64,000 bases of DNA from Coriobacteriaceae bacterium (lineage in GTDB: Bacteria; Actinomycetota; Coriobacteriia; Coriobacteriales; Atopobiaceae): assembly GCA_004557505.1 (NCBI GenBank), contig SFGZ01000001.1, positions 186,001 to 250,000 of the forward strand. The letters run 5' to 3'. The notes beneath the pieces were generated by a model. That model did no database searches, was not told where the DNA came from, and was given only the letters and a program-made list of their open reading frames with translations. The position numbers were made by a program, and so were the translations under genes. Shown here in pieces: positions 16,849 to 25,556 of the stretch. How positions within the stretch are numbered: the first letter of the stretch is position 1; every line of letters starts with the position of its first letter.

Positions 16849-18108
16849 GTGCTCCCCGCTGGTACTGAGCAGCGCGTTTACCAGCTCCACGTCCTCGGGC
16901 TCGGGTGAGCCGAGCGGCAGACCACATGCCTCGAAGAAATGGCTTCCCGCAAACTGGCGAGCGCGGAACGTATCGTGCGCGCCATCGTCGAGGTATCGAA
17001 CGCGCGAGATGCAGTCGGTGGTCGCACAGTAGAGCGCGCCGTGCAGCGCAGCGTAGCTGAGGTACGTCTCGTTTTCCGACCACAGCGTCACGCCGGCCAT
17101 GTGCTCGAGCTCGTATGCCACCGCGTACTCCCGCCAGGAGAGCCCGCGCAGGCGCACGTAGCGATCGAGGAGCGAGGCCATCCTCGTCACGCGACGCAGC
17201 GTGGCGGTTGCGTCCATCAGGCGGGCGTCCTGCCGCGGCGAGAAGAGCGTGCATTCCGCGAGGGACCGAATGGCCCGCTCGCGCTCCCCGCCCGTGACCA
17301 TCACCGCGGGAACCGAGAGTTTCATCGACTCGTTGGGGAAGAGCTCGATGGCCGAGTGCGCGACAACCGTCTCGTCTCGCTGCGAGGTTCTAAACACCAG
17401 GCTGTCGTGCGCATGTTGGACGCGGCACCCCATCCCGTAGCACCTGAAGGCCGCACGCATCGCAGCGGCTCCCTCGTTGATGCTCGCGCGCGAATTGACC
17501 TCCTCCGCCTCGGGACCAAGCCTGAACAGATAGAGGTCGAAGAGGGCAACGAGGTCCGCTACGTCATCCGCCATGGGGTAGTAGACCGTCCGGCGGCAGA
17601 ACCGGCGCACATCCAGGCGGCGACTGGTCGCGCGATCGTAGAGATCGACCAGCGCGGTGCCGTCAGCGGGCCCGGAGGTCGAGCCCTCTCGTATCTCGAC
17701 GATGCCGTTGGCGACATAGGGAGGAAAGTCACCCTCGTCGACACGCACCAGGATTACGCCGCGGCCGTCATCAGACGGGTCCGCAAGGAAGCGGACCTCG
17801 AAATGCGGCGCCGGTGAGACGTGGTGACGGCAGAGCTCGCCGATCACCTGGCTGACGTCTGCGGTACCCCGCGGAACGGGTGCGACCTCGCGGGAGTCAT
17901 CGGCGATTCCGATCACGATCCACCCGCCACGCGAGTTCGAGAACGACGCCACGATCTTGGGGATCTTTCTGCGCACGCCAGGCCCGAAGGTCTGCTTGAA
18001 CTCCAGGGCAAAGCCCTCCTCGAGGTCTGCGAGCTGGGCCAGGTCGTCCCAGGTCACGTCCTCGATTGCCTTTGGACGGCCCTGGTCGTCGCGGAACGGG
18101 CTGAACAT
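16846..18108 (-). CDS. AlbA_2/Schlafen-type putative DNA-binding domain protein
   Basis: 420 residues from the ATG at 18108 (MFSPFRDDQGRPKAIEDVTW), chosen for GGGGAGGAG upstream rather than the longer frame. About residues 25-150 match the SLFN AlbA_2 pattern: FALEFKQTFG, KIPKIVASFSNSRGGWIVIGIADD and a later FPPYVANGIVEIREGS. Stand-alone bacterial members bind nucleic acid or nucleotides and are often annotated as regulators; function is not established. The remaining 270 residues are unrecognised and contain several Cys but no clear zinc motif. No transmembrane segments. It sits alone, convergent with pknB, with tRNA-Arg upstream. Confidence 0.8.
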   Translation of the reverse strand: MFSPFRDDQGRPKAIEDVTWDDLAQLADLEEGFALEFKQTFGPGVRRKIPKIVASFSNSRGGWIVIGIADDSREVAPVPRGTADVSQVIGELCRHHVSPAPHFEVRFLADPSDDGRGVILVRVDEGDFPPYVANGIVEIREGSTSGPADGTALVDLYDRATSRRLDVRRFCRRTVYYPMADDVADLVALFDLYLFRLGPEAEEVNSRASINEGAAAMRAAFRCYGMGCRVQHAHDSLVFRTSQRDETVVAHSAIELFPNESMKLSVPAVMVTGGERERAIRSLAECTLFSPRQDARLMDATATLRRVTRMASLLDRYVRLRGLSWREYAVAYELEHMAGVTLWSENETYLSYAALHGALYCATTDCISRVRYLDDGAHDTFRARQFAGSHFFEACGLPLGSPEPEDVELVNALLSTSGEH

Positions 18109-18249
18109 GGCTCCTCCCCTTCGCCTTCGGTTGCGGGATGGCGGCGCGGTGGCGGTCCTTCGAGTGTAGCGCTCGTTGCGGGCGACGGCACAGCGCGAGG
18201 CGGCGCGACATGGCGCAGGGGAGCCGCCGCTCGGGTGCCGCAAACGCAG

Positions 18250-18280
18250 GCAGGCCAGGACCCCAAAGGCCCTGGCCTGC
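18250..18280 (-). terminator. Hairpin downstream of tRNA-Arg
   Basis: GCAGGCCAGG and CCTGGCCTGC form a perfect 10-bp stem 10 bp beyond the tRNA 3' end on the minus strand; the following T content is weak (GTTTGC). Confidence 0.55.
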
Positions 18281-18289
18281 GACGATTCG

Positions 18290-18365
18290 TGGTGCCCCCG
18301 GGCCGATTCGAACGGCCGACACCAGGTTTAGGAAACCTGTGCTCTATCCCCTGAGCTACGGGGGC
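18290..18365 (-). tRNA. tRNA-Arg (anticodon CCT)
   Basis: Complement folds as a 76-nt tRNA: GCCCCCG/CGGGGGC acceptor, anticodon stem CAGGT/ACCTG with loop TTCCTAA (anticodon CCT), T arm GGCCG TTCGAAT CGGCC, encoded CCA. TAGAAT lies upstream as a possible -10. Confidence 0.97.
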
Positions 18366-18417
18366 GTGCGAGAAGACATTCTACCATCAGCAAACGGCAT
18401 GCGCCATGGCGCGCGTG

Positions 18418-19173
18418 CTACTTCTTCTTGTTGGCGCGACGATCCTTGGCGGCTTCCTTCTCGGCCTGACGCGCGGCATCGGCGGCATTCTCGCGGTGAC
18501 GCTGCTCCTCGAAGAGCTCGGCGAGCTTCTTGTCGCTGTAGCTGGCGACCTTTCGCTCGGCAGCCTTGCGGACGGGACGGCGCACGCGCCAGTCGTACAC
18601 AAAGGCACCGATGATCAGGCCATACGCAAGCACCAGCGACACCACGGACGCAATGCCGACGATGGTCTGGTAGTTGGTGCTGTCGGCGGGGAACGCCCAC
18701 ACCAGTATCAGCGAGACGACGGTCATGCCAAAGCCAAAGCCGGTGAGAAGCCACCACGTGCGATCGGTCCTGCGGTACTCGTCGTCCGAGCGGAGGATGA
18801 GGTTGTACCCGCGCTGCCGGAAGTCCTCCTCCTCGCGCTGCTTGCGCTTCTCCTCCTTGCGGGCCTCCTTCTGCGCGGGCGTGCCGCCACCGCCAAAGAG
18901 GCCGCCGCCAAGGCCTGCGGAGGATCCGGGAGACGCCGTGCGAACCGTCGAGGCCGCCTCGCGGCTGGGCTTGGCGCCGGCCGCAGAGCTGCGGTAAGTC
19001 CTGGCGGTCATGGGGTCGCGCTTCTCGGCCTCGCCCCTTCCGGACTTCTCGGCCCTTGCGCCGCGCTCGGGCTTCTCGGCCTTGGGGGCGGGCGCAGGCT
19101 TGACGCTACCGCCCAGGCCGCCAGCCTCCTTCGCCTCCCTGCGGGCACCGTCGATGGTATCACGCAGTGACAT
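18418..19173 (-). CDS. Hypothetical two-span membrane protein with charged coiled tails
   Basis: 251 residues, family not recognised. The N-terminal 100 residues are low-complexity (Ala/Glu/Lys, then GLGGGLFGGGG), followed by a Lys/Glu-rich helical segment, two transmembrane helices (about 145-165 and 175-195: WWLLTGFGFGMTVVSLILVW and IASVVSLVLAYGLIIGAFVY) and a basic, probably coiled C-terminus ending ANKKK. Both termini are predicted cytosolic. GAAGGAG precedes the ATG, and its first 14 bases overlap the end of purC, so it is translationally coupled to it; the functional link is unknown. Confidence 0.75.
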   Translation of the reverse strand: MSLRDTIDGARREAKEAGGLGGSVKPAPAPKAEKPERGARAEKSGRGEAEKRDPMTARTYRSSAAGAKPSREAASTVRTASPGSSAGLGGGLFGGGGTPAQKEARKEEKRKQREEEDFRQRGYNLILRSDDEYRRTDRTWWLLTGFGFGMTVVSLILVWAFPADSTNYQTIVGIASVVSLVLAYGLIIGAFVYDWRVRRPVRKAAERKVASYSDKKLAELFEEQRHRENAADAARQAEKEAAKDRRANKKK

Positions 19174-20056
19174 GGGACTCCTTCATGGGCTCGAACTCGT
19201 TGCCGGTGATGATCTGGAACGCCTCCTGGTAGCGGCTGGAGGTTCCCTCGATGACGTCATGGGGCAGGTGGGGCGGCTCGCCAGTCATGTCCCAGTTCGC
19301 CTTGAGCCAGTCACGCACGTACTGCTTGTCGTAGCTGGGCTGGACGCGACCGGGCTGGTAGCCCTCGCTGGGCCAGAAGCGGCTTGAGTCCGGCGTGAGG
19401 CACTCGTCGATGAGCGTGAGCTTGCCGTCGATGAGGCCGAACTCGAACTTGGTGTCGGCAATGATGATGCCGCGCGTGGCCGCGTACTCGGCGGCCGCCT
19501 TGTAGATGGCGAGGGATGCGTCGCGCAGCTGGGCTGCGGTCTGCTCGCCCACAATCTGGGCGCAGCGCTCAAACGAGATGTTCTCGTCATGGTCGCCCAG
19601 GTCGGCCTTGGTCGACGGGGTGAAGATGGGCTCGGGCAGCTTGGACGCCTCGACGAGCCCGCCCGGCAGCTTGATCCCGCAGACGGTCCCGTCTGCGTCG
19701 TAGGTCTTCTTGCCGGAGCCGGTGAGATACCCGCGCACGATGCACTCGATGGGGATGGTCTTTGCCTTCTTGACCAGCATGGAGCGACCGGCCAGATAGC
19801 TGGCGTAGCGATGGTACTCGGCGGGATAGTCGGCCACGTCCATCGAGACCATGTGGTTGGGCATCAGGTCGGCAAAGCGCTCGAACCAGAAAGCCGAGAT
19901 GCGCGTGAGGATCTCGCCCTTGTAGGGGATCTCATCCGGGAGAATGTAGTCGAACGCGCTGATGCGGTCCGATGCAACCATGAGCAGGGTGTCTCCGCAA
20001 TCGTAGATGTCGCGGACCTTGCCATGAGAATCCGGGCGAAGCTCGATGTCTGCCAC
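19160..20056 (-). CDS. purC: Phosphoribosylaminoimidazole-succinocarboxamide synthase
   Basis: SAICAR synthetase of de novo purine synthesis (CAIR + Asp + ATP). 298 residues from the GTG at 20056 (VADIELRPDSHGKVRDIYD), preceded by GAGG at 6 bases; the longer frame adds 29 non-homologous residues. Visible family motifs are GKVRDIY, ASDRISAFDY, PIECIVRGYLTGS and LIDECLTPDSSRFW. The length matches the longer yeast-like form. It follows the two-component genes and lies in the same leftward run as purB, 4 kb upstream. Confidence 0.97.
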   Translation of the reverse strand: MADIELRPDSHGKVRDIYDCGDTLLMVASDRISAFDYILPDEIPYKGEILTRISAFWFERFADLMPNHMVSMDVADYPAEYHRYASYLAGRSMLVKKAKTIPIECIVRGYLTGSGKKTYDADGTVCGIKLPGGLVEASKLPEPIFTPSTKADLGDHDENISFERCAQIVGEQTAAQLRDASLAIYKAAAEYAATRGIIIADTKFEFGLIDGKLTLIDECLTPDSSRFWPSEGYQPGRVQPSYDKQYVRDWLKANWDMTGEPPHLPHDVIEGTSSRYQEAFQIITGNEFEPMKESHVTA

Positions 20057-20168
20057 GATAGACCTCGTTTCCTGTTGATGATGCGCCCGCTGGTCAGGCA
20101 CGTAGTCAGTAGTGTAGCGCACGGCCGCCGGGGCCGCGCGCATCAGCGCGCCCGCGTCGCAGTAACCC

Positions 20169-21710
20169 CTACTTCTCCTGCTGTTTCTCCTGCAACGCCT
20201 GCTTGAGGCTGCGACGCCCGCGGCTGAGAGGCACGCGGATGGTGAACGCGGTGCCCTTCCCCAGCTCGGAGTCGACCGAGATGGTGCCGTTGTGCCGGTC
20301 CACGATCTCCTTGGTGATGGAGAGGCCCACGCCCAAGCCGCCCGAGACCCGCTCGCGGCTTACGTCCGAGCGCCAGAAGCGCGAGAAGGTCTGGGGAATG
20401 TCCTCCTTGGCTATGCCGATGCCCGTGTCGCTCACCGAGATGATGACGTCCGAGTGGTCCGAGCCCACCGAGACAACAACCCAGCCGTCCTCGTCGGTAT
20501 AGCGCATGGCGTTGCTCATGAGGTTGACCAGGGCCTCGCGAATGAGGTCTGGGTCGACGTCCGCCTGGCACTCGCCGTGGACGGTGTCATCCTTGAAGCG
20601 CAGGTGGAGGCCTTTCTCATGGAAGAGCTGATGCTGCGAGCTCACGAGGCTCTTGGCCAGGTAGACCACATCGGTGCGCTCCGCCTTGATGTCGGCCGTG
20701 CCGTTCTCGAGGCGCGACAGCTTGAGCATGGCGTCAACGAGGCGAGAGAGGCGGCGCGTCTCGGACGCAAGGGTGTCCAGATGCGCGTCATCTGCCGGAA
20801 GGACCCCGTCCTGCATGGCCTCCACGGTCGCAAGGATGGCCATGAGCGGCGTGCGCAGCTCGTGCGCCACGTCGCTGGTGAGGCGATGCTCGAGCTTGAG
20901 ATCCTTCTCGAGCGAGGTCGCCATGTCATCGAAGGTCTCGCCCAGCTGGCCGATCTCGTCCGTACCGCGCACGCCCGTGCGTGCGGTGAGGTCGCCGTTT
21001 CTTATCTGCGACGCCGTGTACGTGATGCGCTGGATGGGCTTGGTGAGCGAGCGGGAGACAAAGTAGCCGATTATCACGGCAAGCACCACGGCGATGGCGG
21101 CCGCCGCGGCGATGGCGCTGTAGGAGCTCTCGCGGAACTTTGCGTCAGACGAGGTGAGGAGGGTGTCGGAGCCAAAGGCCCACAGCCTCACCGTGCCCAC
21201 CGTCTTCCCGCCGGAGTCGACCACGCTGGCGGTGACCACCGACTCGGAATCCGTGGGGACCGCGCTCCCCCCCGTTGCCGCCACGCCGGGGTCCTCGTGG
21301 CGAGACATGCGCAGCGTGTCGTCGTAGATGATGTTGCCGCTCTCGTCCAGAACCTGAAGGCCCACGTCCGGCGTGGCGACCGAGAAGGATAAGGCGTCGG
21401 CGAGGACCTCCGGCGCCCATCCGCCGGCCGCGTCGTAGCCAACGGAAAGCGTGTCGGCCGCCGACTGGGCAAGCGATTGCATGTTGTTCCTGGTATAGGC
21501 CTTGAACTGGCTCTCCCAGACGACCGCCAGCACCATCACGAAGATGGCCGCCGTCATGATGGCCGCAAGCGCAAACGAGATGGCCATCTTGGTGGAGTAG
21601 GTCCAGCTGTGCTTTGGGTCGGGCTTTATCGTGTTAAACGAGCCGCGGCCCGTGGCGATATCCAAACCGCCACTGGCCGCGCGACCGCTGCCTGGTCCGT
21701 GCGAGGCCAC
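20169..21710 (-). CDS. Membrane sensor histidine kinase
   Basis: Sensor of the two-component pair with the response regulator directly upstream. 513 residues from the GTG at 21710 (GGAGG upstream, overlapping the regulator's stop). Order: cytosolic N-terminus, TM1 about 42-64, extracytoplasmic sensor about 65-190 with no recognised fold, TM2 about 195-217, HAMP about 218-270, HisKA with H-box VAHELRTPL (His near 281), HATPase with LMSNAMRYTDE (N box), DTGIGI and GLGVGLSITKEIV. All catalytic boxes are intact. The stimulus is unknown. Confidence 0.95.
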   Translation of the reverse strand: MASHGPGSGRAASGGLDIATGRGSFNTIKPDPKHSWTYSTKMAISFALAAIMTAAIFVMVLAVVWESQFKAYTRNNMQSLAQSAADTLSVGYDAAGGWAPEVLADALSFSVATPDVGLQVLDESGNIIYDDTLRMSRHEDPGVAATGGSAVPTDSESVVTASVVDSGGKTVGTVRLWAFGSDTLLTSSDAKFRESSYSAIAAAAAIAVVLAVIIGYFVSRSLTKPIQRITYTASQIRNGDLTARTGVRGTDEIGQLGETFDDMATSLEKDLKLEHRLTSDVAHELRTPLMAILATVEAMQDGVLPADDAHLDTLASETRRLSRLVDAMLKLSRLENGTADIKAERTDVVYLAKSLVSSQHQLFHEKGLHLRFKDDTVHGECQADVDPDLIREALVNLMSNAMRYTDEDGWVVVSVGSDHSDVIISVSDTGIGIAKEDIPQTFSRFWRSDVSRERVSGGLGVGLSITKEIVDRHNGTISVDSELGKGTAFTIRVPLSRGRRSLKQALQEKQQEK

Positions 21711-21719
21711 GCCGGCCTC

Positions 21720-22457
21720 CTACTCGCTTTTGGCCTTGGCAGCCTTGGCCTTCTCGTCGGCCTGGGGAGCCTCGAAACGATAGCCCACCCCGTGGACCGT
21801 GTAGAGCCAGCGCGGGTTGCGCGGGTCGTCGCCAAGCTTGGCGCGCAAGTTCTTCACGTGGGAGTCGATGGTGCGCTCGTAGCCCTCGAAGTCGTAGCCG
21901 AGGACCTTCTCGACCAGCTCCATGCGCGTGTAGACGCGGCCGGGATAGCGCGCGAGCGTGGTGAGGAGCTTGAACTCGGAGGCCGTAAGGTCCACCTCCT
22001 TGCCCTCGACCATGACCTTGTGGCCGGAGATGTCGATGACCAGGTCCCCGAAGTCGAGGACCTCGAGCTGGGGCTCGGTCTCGGTGTGGGCGCGACGCAG
22101 CAGGGCGCGCACGCGGGCGATGAGCTCGCGCGGCGAGAACGGCTTGATGAGGTAGTCATCGGCACCAAGCTCCAAGCCGATGACGCGGTCCTCGACCTCG
22201 CCCTTTGCGGTGAGCATGATGATGGGCACGTTGGAGGTCTCGCGGATGGCGCGGCACACGCGCTCACCGGAGAGCCTGGGGAGCATGAGATCGAGAATCA
22301 CCAGGTCAAACGAGTGCTTCTCGAACTCCTCGACGGCACTCTGGCCGTCGCCGACGCCACGCACGATGTAGTTCTCATGGTCGAGATAGGCGGCCACAAC
22401 GTCGCGGATTGCCTTCTCGTCTTCTACCAGCAGGATCTTCTTCTCGTCCGAAGCCAT
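21720..22457 (-). CDS. OmpR/PhoB-family response regulator
   Basis: 245 residues from the ATG at 22457 with AAAGGAGG upstream. Receiver domain 7-120 with Asp56 (LVILDLMLP) as phosphoacceptor, conserved Thr in MLTAKG and Lys in IKPFSP; winged-helix DNA-binding domain about 135-228 with ERTIDSHVKNLRAKLG and YTVHGVGYRFE. A short Lys/Ala tail follows. It is followed after 9 bp by the histidine kinase, so the pair forms an operon. Targets are not evident. Confidence 0.96.
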   Translation of the reverse strand: MASDEKKILLVEDEKAIRDVVAAYLDHENYIVRGVGDGQSAVEEFEKHSFDLVILDLMLPRLSGERVCRAIRETSNVPIIMLTAKGEVEDRVIGLELGADDYLIKPFSPRELIARVRALLRRAHTETEPQLEVLDFGDLVIDISGHKVMVEGKEVDLTASEFKLLTTLARYPGRVYTRMELVEKVLGYDFEGYERTIDSHVKNLRAKLGDDPRNPRWLYTVHGVGYRFEAPQADEKAKAAKAKSE

Positions 22458-22549
22458 GCGGCCTCCTTTAAGCTCAGAAACACGCGGCGGGCAGAAAAGC
22501 CCACCAATTCCATAGTAGTGTACCCCACTAGCCGCAAAGTCCAACCACC

Positions 22550-23791
22550 CTATAGGGGGAAGGTTCTCACAATTACGGAGGCGGGATATCCGGTGGTGGC
22601 ATCCTTGACCGAGGAGAAGGTCACGAAGGTGTCGCACTCGCCGACGCGCGCCGGGTACTCCCCGTAGTCCACGCTCCTGTCGACCGAGGAGAGCACGCTA
22701 TAGGTCTGGTCGTTGACGTTGGCCACGATGTAGGAGGACCTGCTCTTGATGAAGTAGACGCCACCCTTGCCGGCGGCCGCGCACTCGAAGGGCTCGCGGG
22801 CGAGGTAGAGCACGTCGCTGCCGTCGCTCGCGCCGATGTAGGTGCCCATCTTGCCCAGGAGGCCGCCCGAGCTGTAGTTTGCCGCGACGGAGACCACGAA
22901 CTTCTCGCCCATGCGGCAGGCGCGGAACGGCCTGACCGAGGCGGGCATCACGAGCTGGTCGACCCTGGTCTGGAGGCCGTCGTCGATGGCGTAGGCGGTG
23001 ACGCCGTAGTAGGTGCCCTCGCTCGCGCGCACGCGCGGCGCGAGCACGACCCAGTTGCCGCAGATGGTTGGCGAGGTGGCAAAGCGGCCTGGGGACTCCA
23101 CGACGGCATGGGCATCGGAGGAGCCCACGGTCCAGAGATAGCAGTAGGAGCTCTCGGCGGTCTTCGAGCCGGACGCGGATGGCTGCACCTGCCAGATCAC
23201 CGAGGTGCCGCTGCAAGCCACGGGGGCGGGGTCCCAATCGGAATCCGCCTGCCAGAGCGTCTGGATCTCCCCCGTGAGCGCGCCGTTCGAGAACGCCGAG
23301 GCGAAGAGGCTCCAGGCGCGGGTTGTCACGTCCAGCTCGACCCAGGCGTAGACCGAGTCAGAGCAGGCCACGCTGTAGATGACCGAGGTCGTGGTGCCCG
23401 TGACCGCCTTGGCCACGACCTCCTTGAGCTCGCCCGAGGAGGTCGAGAGCGCCGAGGCCACCACCATGGGGTTGGCGAATGCGCCGGCCGTGGTGACGGG
23501 GAGCCACACGCCCTCCGCCGGATGCAGGACGTTACCAAGGGGCAGCGTCCATTCGTTGCTCGCGGAGTACGGGAGGTCGACGGAGGCGAAGGTGTCGAGG
23601 ATGCTCGTGCCCGTGTCCTCCGAGACATCAACGGGTTCCGCCGTGTCGCCGGCGTCCTGCGCCGAGTTGGTGCAGCCCGCAAGGACGCCCACGGTTGCCG
23701 CGGCCGAGGCAGCCACGACACCCGTCTTGAAGAACGAGCGCCGAGAGATGCCCCCTTGGCGGGACGCGCGGGCGCGACGGTGGTCCAGCAC
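22550..23791 (-). CDS. Tat-exported lipoprotein, likely beta-propeller
   Basis: 413 residues from a GTG at 23791. The N-terminus carries a twin-arginine motif SRRSFFK (16-22), a hydrophobic core and a lipobox LAGC with Cys40, predicting folding before export and lipid anchoring on the outer face. The mature region is rich in short beta-strand repeats with aromatic/Gly turns (VYAWVELD, VIWQVQ, WVVLAPRV, VYFIKS), typical of a beta-propeller, but no named family is recognised. It starts 9 bp after the TSCPD gene and precedes the two-component genes by 92 bp; it could be an accessory sensor for that kinase, which is speculation. Confidence 0.8.
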   Translation of the reverse strand: MLDHRRARASRQGGISRRSFFKTGVVAASAAATVGVLAGCTNSAQDAGDTAEPVDVSEDTGTSILDTFASVDLPYSASNEWTLPLGNVLHPAEGVWLPVTTAGAFANPMVVASALSTSSGELKEVVAKAVTGTTTSVIYSVACSDSVYAWVELDVTTRAWSLFASAFSNGALTGEIQTLWQADSDWDPAPVACSGTSVIWQVQPSASGSKTAESSYCYLWTVGSSDAHAVVESPGRFATSPTICGNWVVLAPRVRASEGTYYGVTAYAIDDGLQTRVDQLVMPASVRPFRACRMGEKFVVSVAANYSSGGLLGKMGTYIGASDGSDVLYLAREPFECAAAGKGGVYFIKSRSSYIVANVNDQTYSVLSSVDRSVDYGEYPARVGECDTFVTFSSVKDATTGYPASVIVRTFPL

Positions 23792-23800
23792 GGCAAGCCC

Positions 23801-24067
23801 CTAGTCGCGCGCCGCGCTCTGGGCCTCGCGCAGGGCGCGGCTCAGCTGGTCTGCGCAGGAGGTGGGGCGGGGCCCGCAGGTGTTACCCTCGAGGGTGCTG
23901 GCCACCTGGTCGACCGGCTGGCCCTTGACCAGCTTGCCAATTGCCTTGAGGTTGCCGTTGCAGCCGCCCTCGAACGAGACGCCCTCGATGGTGGCGCCGT
24001 CATTCGTGAGGTCAACGTGGATGGCACGCGAGCAGACGCCTCGTGGCCTGAAGTCATAGTGGAACAT
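23801..24067 (-). CDS. TSCPD-domain protein (TIGR03905-like)
   Basis: 88 residues. Contains GVSFEGGCNGNLKAIGKLV and GNTCGPRPTSCADQLSRAL, the Cys-containing TSCPD-type motif also found at the C-terminus of some class II ribonucleotide reductases and in small stand-alone proteins. Conserved cysteines suggest a redox or metal role, not demonstrated. It sits between purB and the Tat lipoprotein on the same strand. Confidence 0.85.
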   Translation of the reverse strand: MFHYDFRPRGVCSRAIHVDLTNDGATIEGVSFEGGCNGNLKAIGKLVKGQPVDQVASTLEGNTCGPRPTSCADQLSRALREAQSAARD

Positions 24068-24157
24068 GGATCCCCTTCTTGTCTGTCATGCGCAATGCGA
24101 GCCATGCGGCCGAGTGCGCTTCCGTGACGGACGGGCGTGGCGGCACTCGCCCGAGGC

Positions 24158-25504
24158 CTATGCGAACTCGAGCCCCTCCAGGCGGTCGAAGACCACGTCC
24201 TTGCGCGCGAGGAAGCTCTGCGGATCGAAGATGGCGTCAAGCTGCTGCGAGCCGAGGGTGCAGCGGCTGTCGGCCTCAAGCTTGTCACGGAACGACGTAC
24301 CCGACACGCAGTCCTGAACCTCGTGCCAGGTGGCCATGGCGTTCTCCTGGACGATGGCGTACGCCTCCTCGCGCGTGATGCCGGTCTCGACGAGGGCGAG
24401 CAGGACCTTGCTCGAGTAGATGAGGCCCCGGGTCTTGTCGAGGTTGGCGAGCATGCGATTTGGGTAGAGCACCAAGCCGTCAACGATGCGGATGAGGCAC
24501 TGGAACATGTGGTCGAGCGCGATGAAGCTGTCTGCCTGGGCCACGCGCTCGGCCGAGGAGTGGCTGATGTCGCGCTCGTGCCATAGCGCCACGTTGTCGA
24601 AGGCCACCTGCGCGTTGGCCTTCACCACGCGGGAGAGGCCGCAGACCTTCTCGGCAGTGATGGGGTTGCGCTTGTGCGGCATGGCGGAGCTGCCCTTTTG
24701 ACCCTTGCGGAAGGGCTCCTCCACCTCAAGGGCGTCGGTGCGCTGGAGGTTGCGGATCTCCGTTGCGATGCGCTCGCAGGTGGCCGCCGTGGTGGCAAGG
24801 ACGCCGGCGAGGTAGGCGTGGTGGTCGCGCGATATGACCTGGGTTGAGAGCGGGTCGTGCGCCAGGCCCAGGTGCTCGCAGACGTACTCCTCGACAAAGG
24901 GGTCTATCGAGCTGTAGGTTCCCACTGCGCCGGAGATGGCCCCAAAGGCTACGTTGGCGCGAGCGTCCCCAAGGCGATCGTAGTCTCGCTTGAGCTCCCA
25001 GGCCCAACTGCCAAACTTCATGCCAAAGGTCATGGGCTCGGCATGGATGCCGTGCGTTCGTCCCACGCAGAGGGTCTCGCGCTCCTCGAAGGCGCGGCGC
25101 TTGCAGATCTCGCCGAGCCTCTTGCAGTCATCAAGCAGGATGTCCGTTGCCTGGATCAGCTGATAGCAGAGGGCGGTATCGCCGAGGTCCGAGCTGGTCA
25201 TGCCAAAGTGGACCCAACGGCTGGGCTTGGGGTCTCCCTCGGGGACGCCCGCGTCGATGTGGCGGCCCATGTCCGTGAGGAACGCGATGACGTCGTGGTT
25301 GGTGACGGCCTCGATGGCATCGACCTCCTCCTTGTCGAAGCCGGCACGGCTACGAATCCAGGCTGCCTCCTCCTTGGTGATGCCTATCTTGCCAAGCTCG
25401 GCCTGCGCCTCGCAGGCAAGGACCTCGATCTCTTGCCATATGGCGTACTTGTTCTCCAGCGAGAAGATATGGCCCATCTCTGGGCGGGTGTATCTATCGA
25501 TCAT
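24158..25504 (-). CDS. purB: Adenylosuccinate lyase
   Basis: Fumarase/aspartase-superfamily enzyme acting twice in purine synthesis: SAICAR to AICAR, and adenylosuccinate to AMP. 448 residues, with AAAGGAA before the ATG. The superfamily signature SSAMPHKRNPI is present with the mobile catalytic serine, as is FGMTSSDLGDTA. In the same leftward run as purC. Confidence 0.97.
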   Translation of the reverse strand: MIDRYTRPEMGHIFSLENKYAIWQEIEVLACEAQAELGKIGITKEEAAWIRSRAGFDKEEVDAIEAVTNHDVIAFLTDMGRHIDAGVPEGDPKPSRWVHFGMTSSDLGDTALCYQLIQATDILLDDCKRLGEICKRRAFEERETLCVGRTHGIHAEPMTFGMKFGSWAWELKRDYDRLGDARANVAFGAISGAVGTYSSIDPFVEEYVCEHLGLAHDPLSTQVISRDHHAYLAGVLATTAATCERIATEIRNLQRTDALEVEEPFRKGQKGSSAMPHKRNPITAEKVCGLSRVVKANAQVAFDNVALWHERDISHSSAERVAQADSFIALDHMFQCLIRIVDGLVLYPNRMLANLDKTRGLIYSSKVLLALVETGITREEAYAIVQENAMATWHEVQDCVSGTSFRDKLEADSRCTLGSQQLDAIFDPQSFLARKDVVFDRLEGLEFA

Positions 25505-25556
25505 CTGCGTTCCTTTCGCAGCGAGACCTTGGATGCCCTGATTTTACCGCGACAGC

